From: Bacteroidales bacterium
GTDB lineage: Bacteria; Bacteroidota; Bacteroidia; Bacteroidales; ML635J-15
Assembly: GCA_028697515.1 (NCBI GenBank)
Contig: JAQVEY010000094.1
Location: 1-8,160, forward strand
Length of the DNA stretch: 8,160 nt
Direction: 5' to 3'
Shown in pieces: positions 7,800-8,160 of this stretch; the first letter of the stretch is position 1, and each line of letters starts with the position of its first letter. The notes under the pieces are model-generated. The model did no database searches. It was not told where the DNA came from and saw only the letters and a program-made list of their open reading frames with translations. The position numbers were made by a program, and so were the translations under genes.

Positions 7800-7891
7800 T
7801 AAAATATAACCACAAAGGCACGAAGAGTACAAAGGAAATTTACTTTCTCTGTGTACTTTGTGACTCTGTGGTGAAAAACAAAAATACTATG
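7781..7891. repeat. Probable parent monomer of the tandem array
   Basis: This 111-bp segment consists of the last codons of the GxxExxY gene plus 3' flank (7781-7808), hairpin H7 (7809-7872) and the approach to and start codon of fcl (7873-7891). Both edges have the same six bases, AATAAA, at 7781-7786 and 7892-7897, exactly 111 bp apart. Joining one copy to the next at AATAAA gives the spacer sequence seen in the upstream array, apart from small A-run indels, and the predicted period equals the observed 109-111 bp. Confidence 0.7.
7809..7872. repeat. Hairpin H7, the copy next to fcl
   Basis: Seventh 64-bp palindrome, separated from H6 by the GxxExxY gene. It differs from H3/H6 at two positions: A rather than G at arm position 6, and one T in the apical loop. 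It ends 16 bp before the fcl ATG, close enough that its folding could affect ribosome access to fcl. Confidence 0.9.
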
Positions 7892-8160
7892 AATAAAAAT
7901 TCGAAAATATATTTAGCCGGGCATACCGGATTGGTTGGCTCTGCAATACACAGAAATCTATTCAGAAAGGGGTATCAAAACATTATTGGAAAAACAATTG
8001 AAGAACTTGATCTAAAAAAACAATCAGCAGTTGAGGAATTCTTCCAAAAAGAAAAACCTGAATATGTTATCATAGCTGCTGCAAAAGTAGGTGGAATAAT
8101 TGCCAATAATATTTATCGTGCAGAGTTTATTTATTATAATTTGACAATTCAAAATAATCT
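7889..8160 (+). CDS. fcl: GDP-L-fucose synthase, N-terminal part (runs off window)
   Basis: Bifunctional epimerase/reductase that turns GDP-4-keto-6-deoxy-D-mannose, the Gmd product, into GDP-L-fucose with NADPH. Ninety codons are visible and open to the edge. The start reads [20 protein letters not shown], with the Rossmann motif Gly11-x-x-Gly14-x-x-Gly17, followed by ELDL at about 39-42 and [18 protein letters not shown], then [12 protein letters not shown], all characteristic of this family. The catalytic Ser-Tyr-Lys lies beyond the window. The ATG at 7889 sits 16 bp after hairpin H7 with an A-rich approach and no Shine-Dalgarno match. Gmd and fcl are usually adjacent in one operon; here the repeat block separates them. 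The gene is not truncated at its 5' end, and its first ten bases recur in the spacers of the upstream array. Confidence 0.95.
   Translation, partial: MNKNSKIYLAGHTGLVGSAIHRNLFRKGYQNIIGKTIEELDLKKQSAVEEFFQKEKPEYVIIAAAKVGGIIANNIYRAEFIYYNLTIQNN

Larger units (their letters stand above)
6787..7872. mobile_element. Possible composite element: hairpin array, GxxExxY gene and closing hairpin
   Basis: The block lies between two genes that are normally neighbours (gmd and fcl), and the GxxExxY gene is bracketed by copies of the same palindrome (H6 16 bp before its ATG by spacing, H7 9 bp after its stop). No transposase, target-site duplication or terminal repeat beyond the palindromes is visible. By analogy with REP hairpins and their RAYT protein, the nuclease-like protein might act on the hairpins; that is inference. 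Alternatively the hairpins spread by other means and the gene is a passenger. Confidence 0.4.

Noticed and set aside
6834..7865. TACTTTG in every hairpin right arm as a Bacteroidota -7 box.
   Set aside because: Only one base lies between TA and TTTG rather than two, and no -33 TTTG stands at the right distance.

Overview
The window reads as a chromosomal segment of an AT-rich Bacteroidota organism. Two proteins end in type IX secretion (T9SS type A) sorting domains. Promoters fit the Bacteroidota pattern TTTG / about 19 nt / TAnnTTTG, starts lack clear Shine-Dalgarno sequences, and the leucyl-tRNA synthetase has a long insert before KMSKT. No rRNA, tRNA or CRISPR was seen.

Layout. 1-1880: 3' two thirds of leuS (+). 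1973-2003: a consensus promoter, then a secreted T9SS lipase-like alpha/beta hydrolase (2028-3788, +). Convergent to it on the minus strand are a T9SS-tagged DUF2271-like protein (3814-4542) and, upstream of it, an OmpA-type beta-barrel protein without a peptidoglycan-binding domain (4624-5259); the two may be one operon. 5260-5740 is a divergent intergenic region. Its AT-rich part holds promoters in both directions, and a 45% GC patch at about 5581-5680 can fold into hairpins with alternative pairings: a candidate structured leader RNA for gmd. 5741-6781 is gmd, and 7889 to the window end is the start of fcl. These two enzymes together convert GDP-mannose to GDP-L-fucose for surface glycans.

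The notable region is the 1107 bp between gmd and fcl. It holds seven 64-bp imperfect palindromes (H1-H7). H1-H6 form a tandem array with 109-111 bp period; a small GxxExxY-family PD-(D/E)XK-like protein gene (7419-7799) lies between H6 and H7. Changes among the palindromes mostly preserve base pairing. The array spacers are chimeras: their left part matches the start of fcl and their right part matches the 3' end of the GxxExxY gene. The array monomer therefore corresponds to the 111-bp segment 7781-7891 (gene tail, H7, fcl start), joined at an AATAAA microhomology. I interpret the block as a hairpin repeat family with an associated nuclease-like gene that entered a fucose operon and then expanded in tandem. 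Mobility and nuclease activity are inferences.
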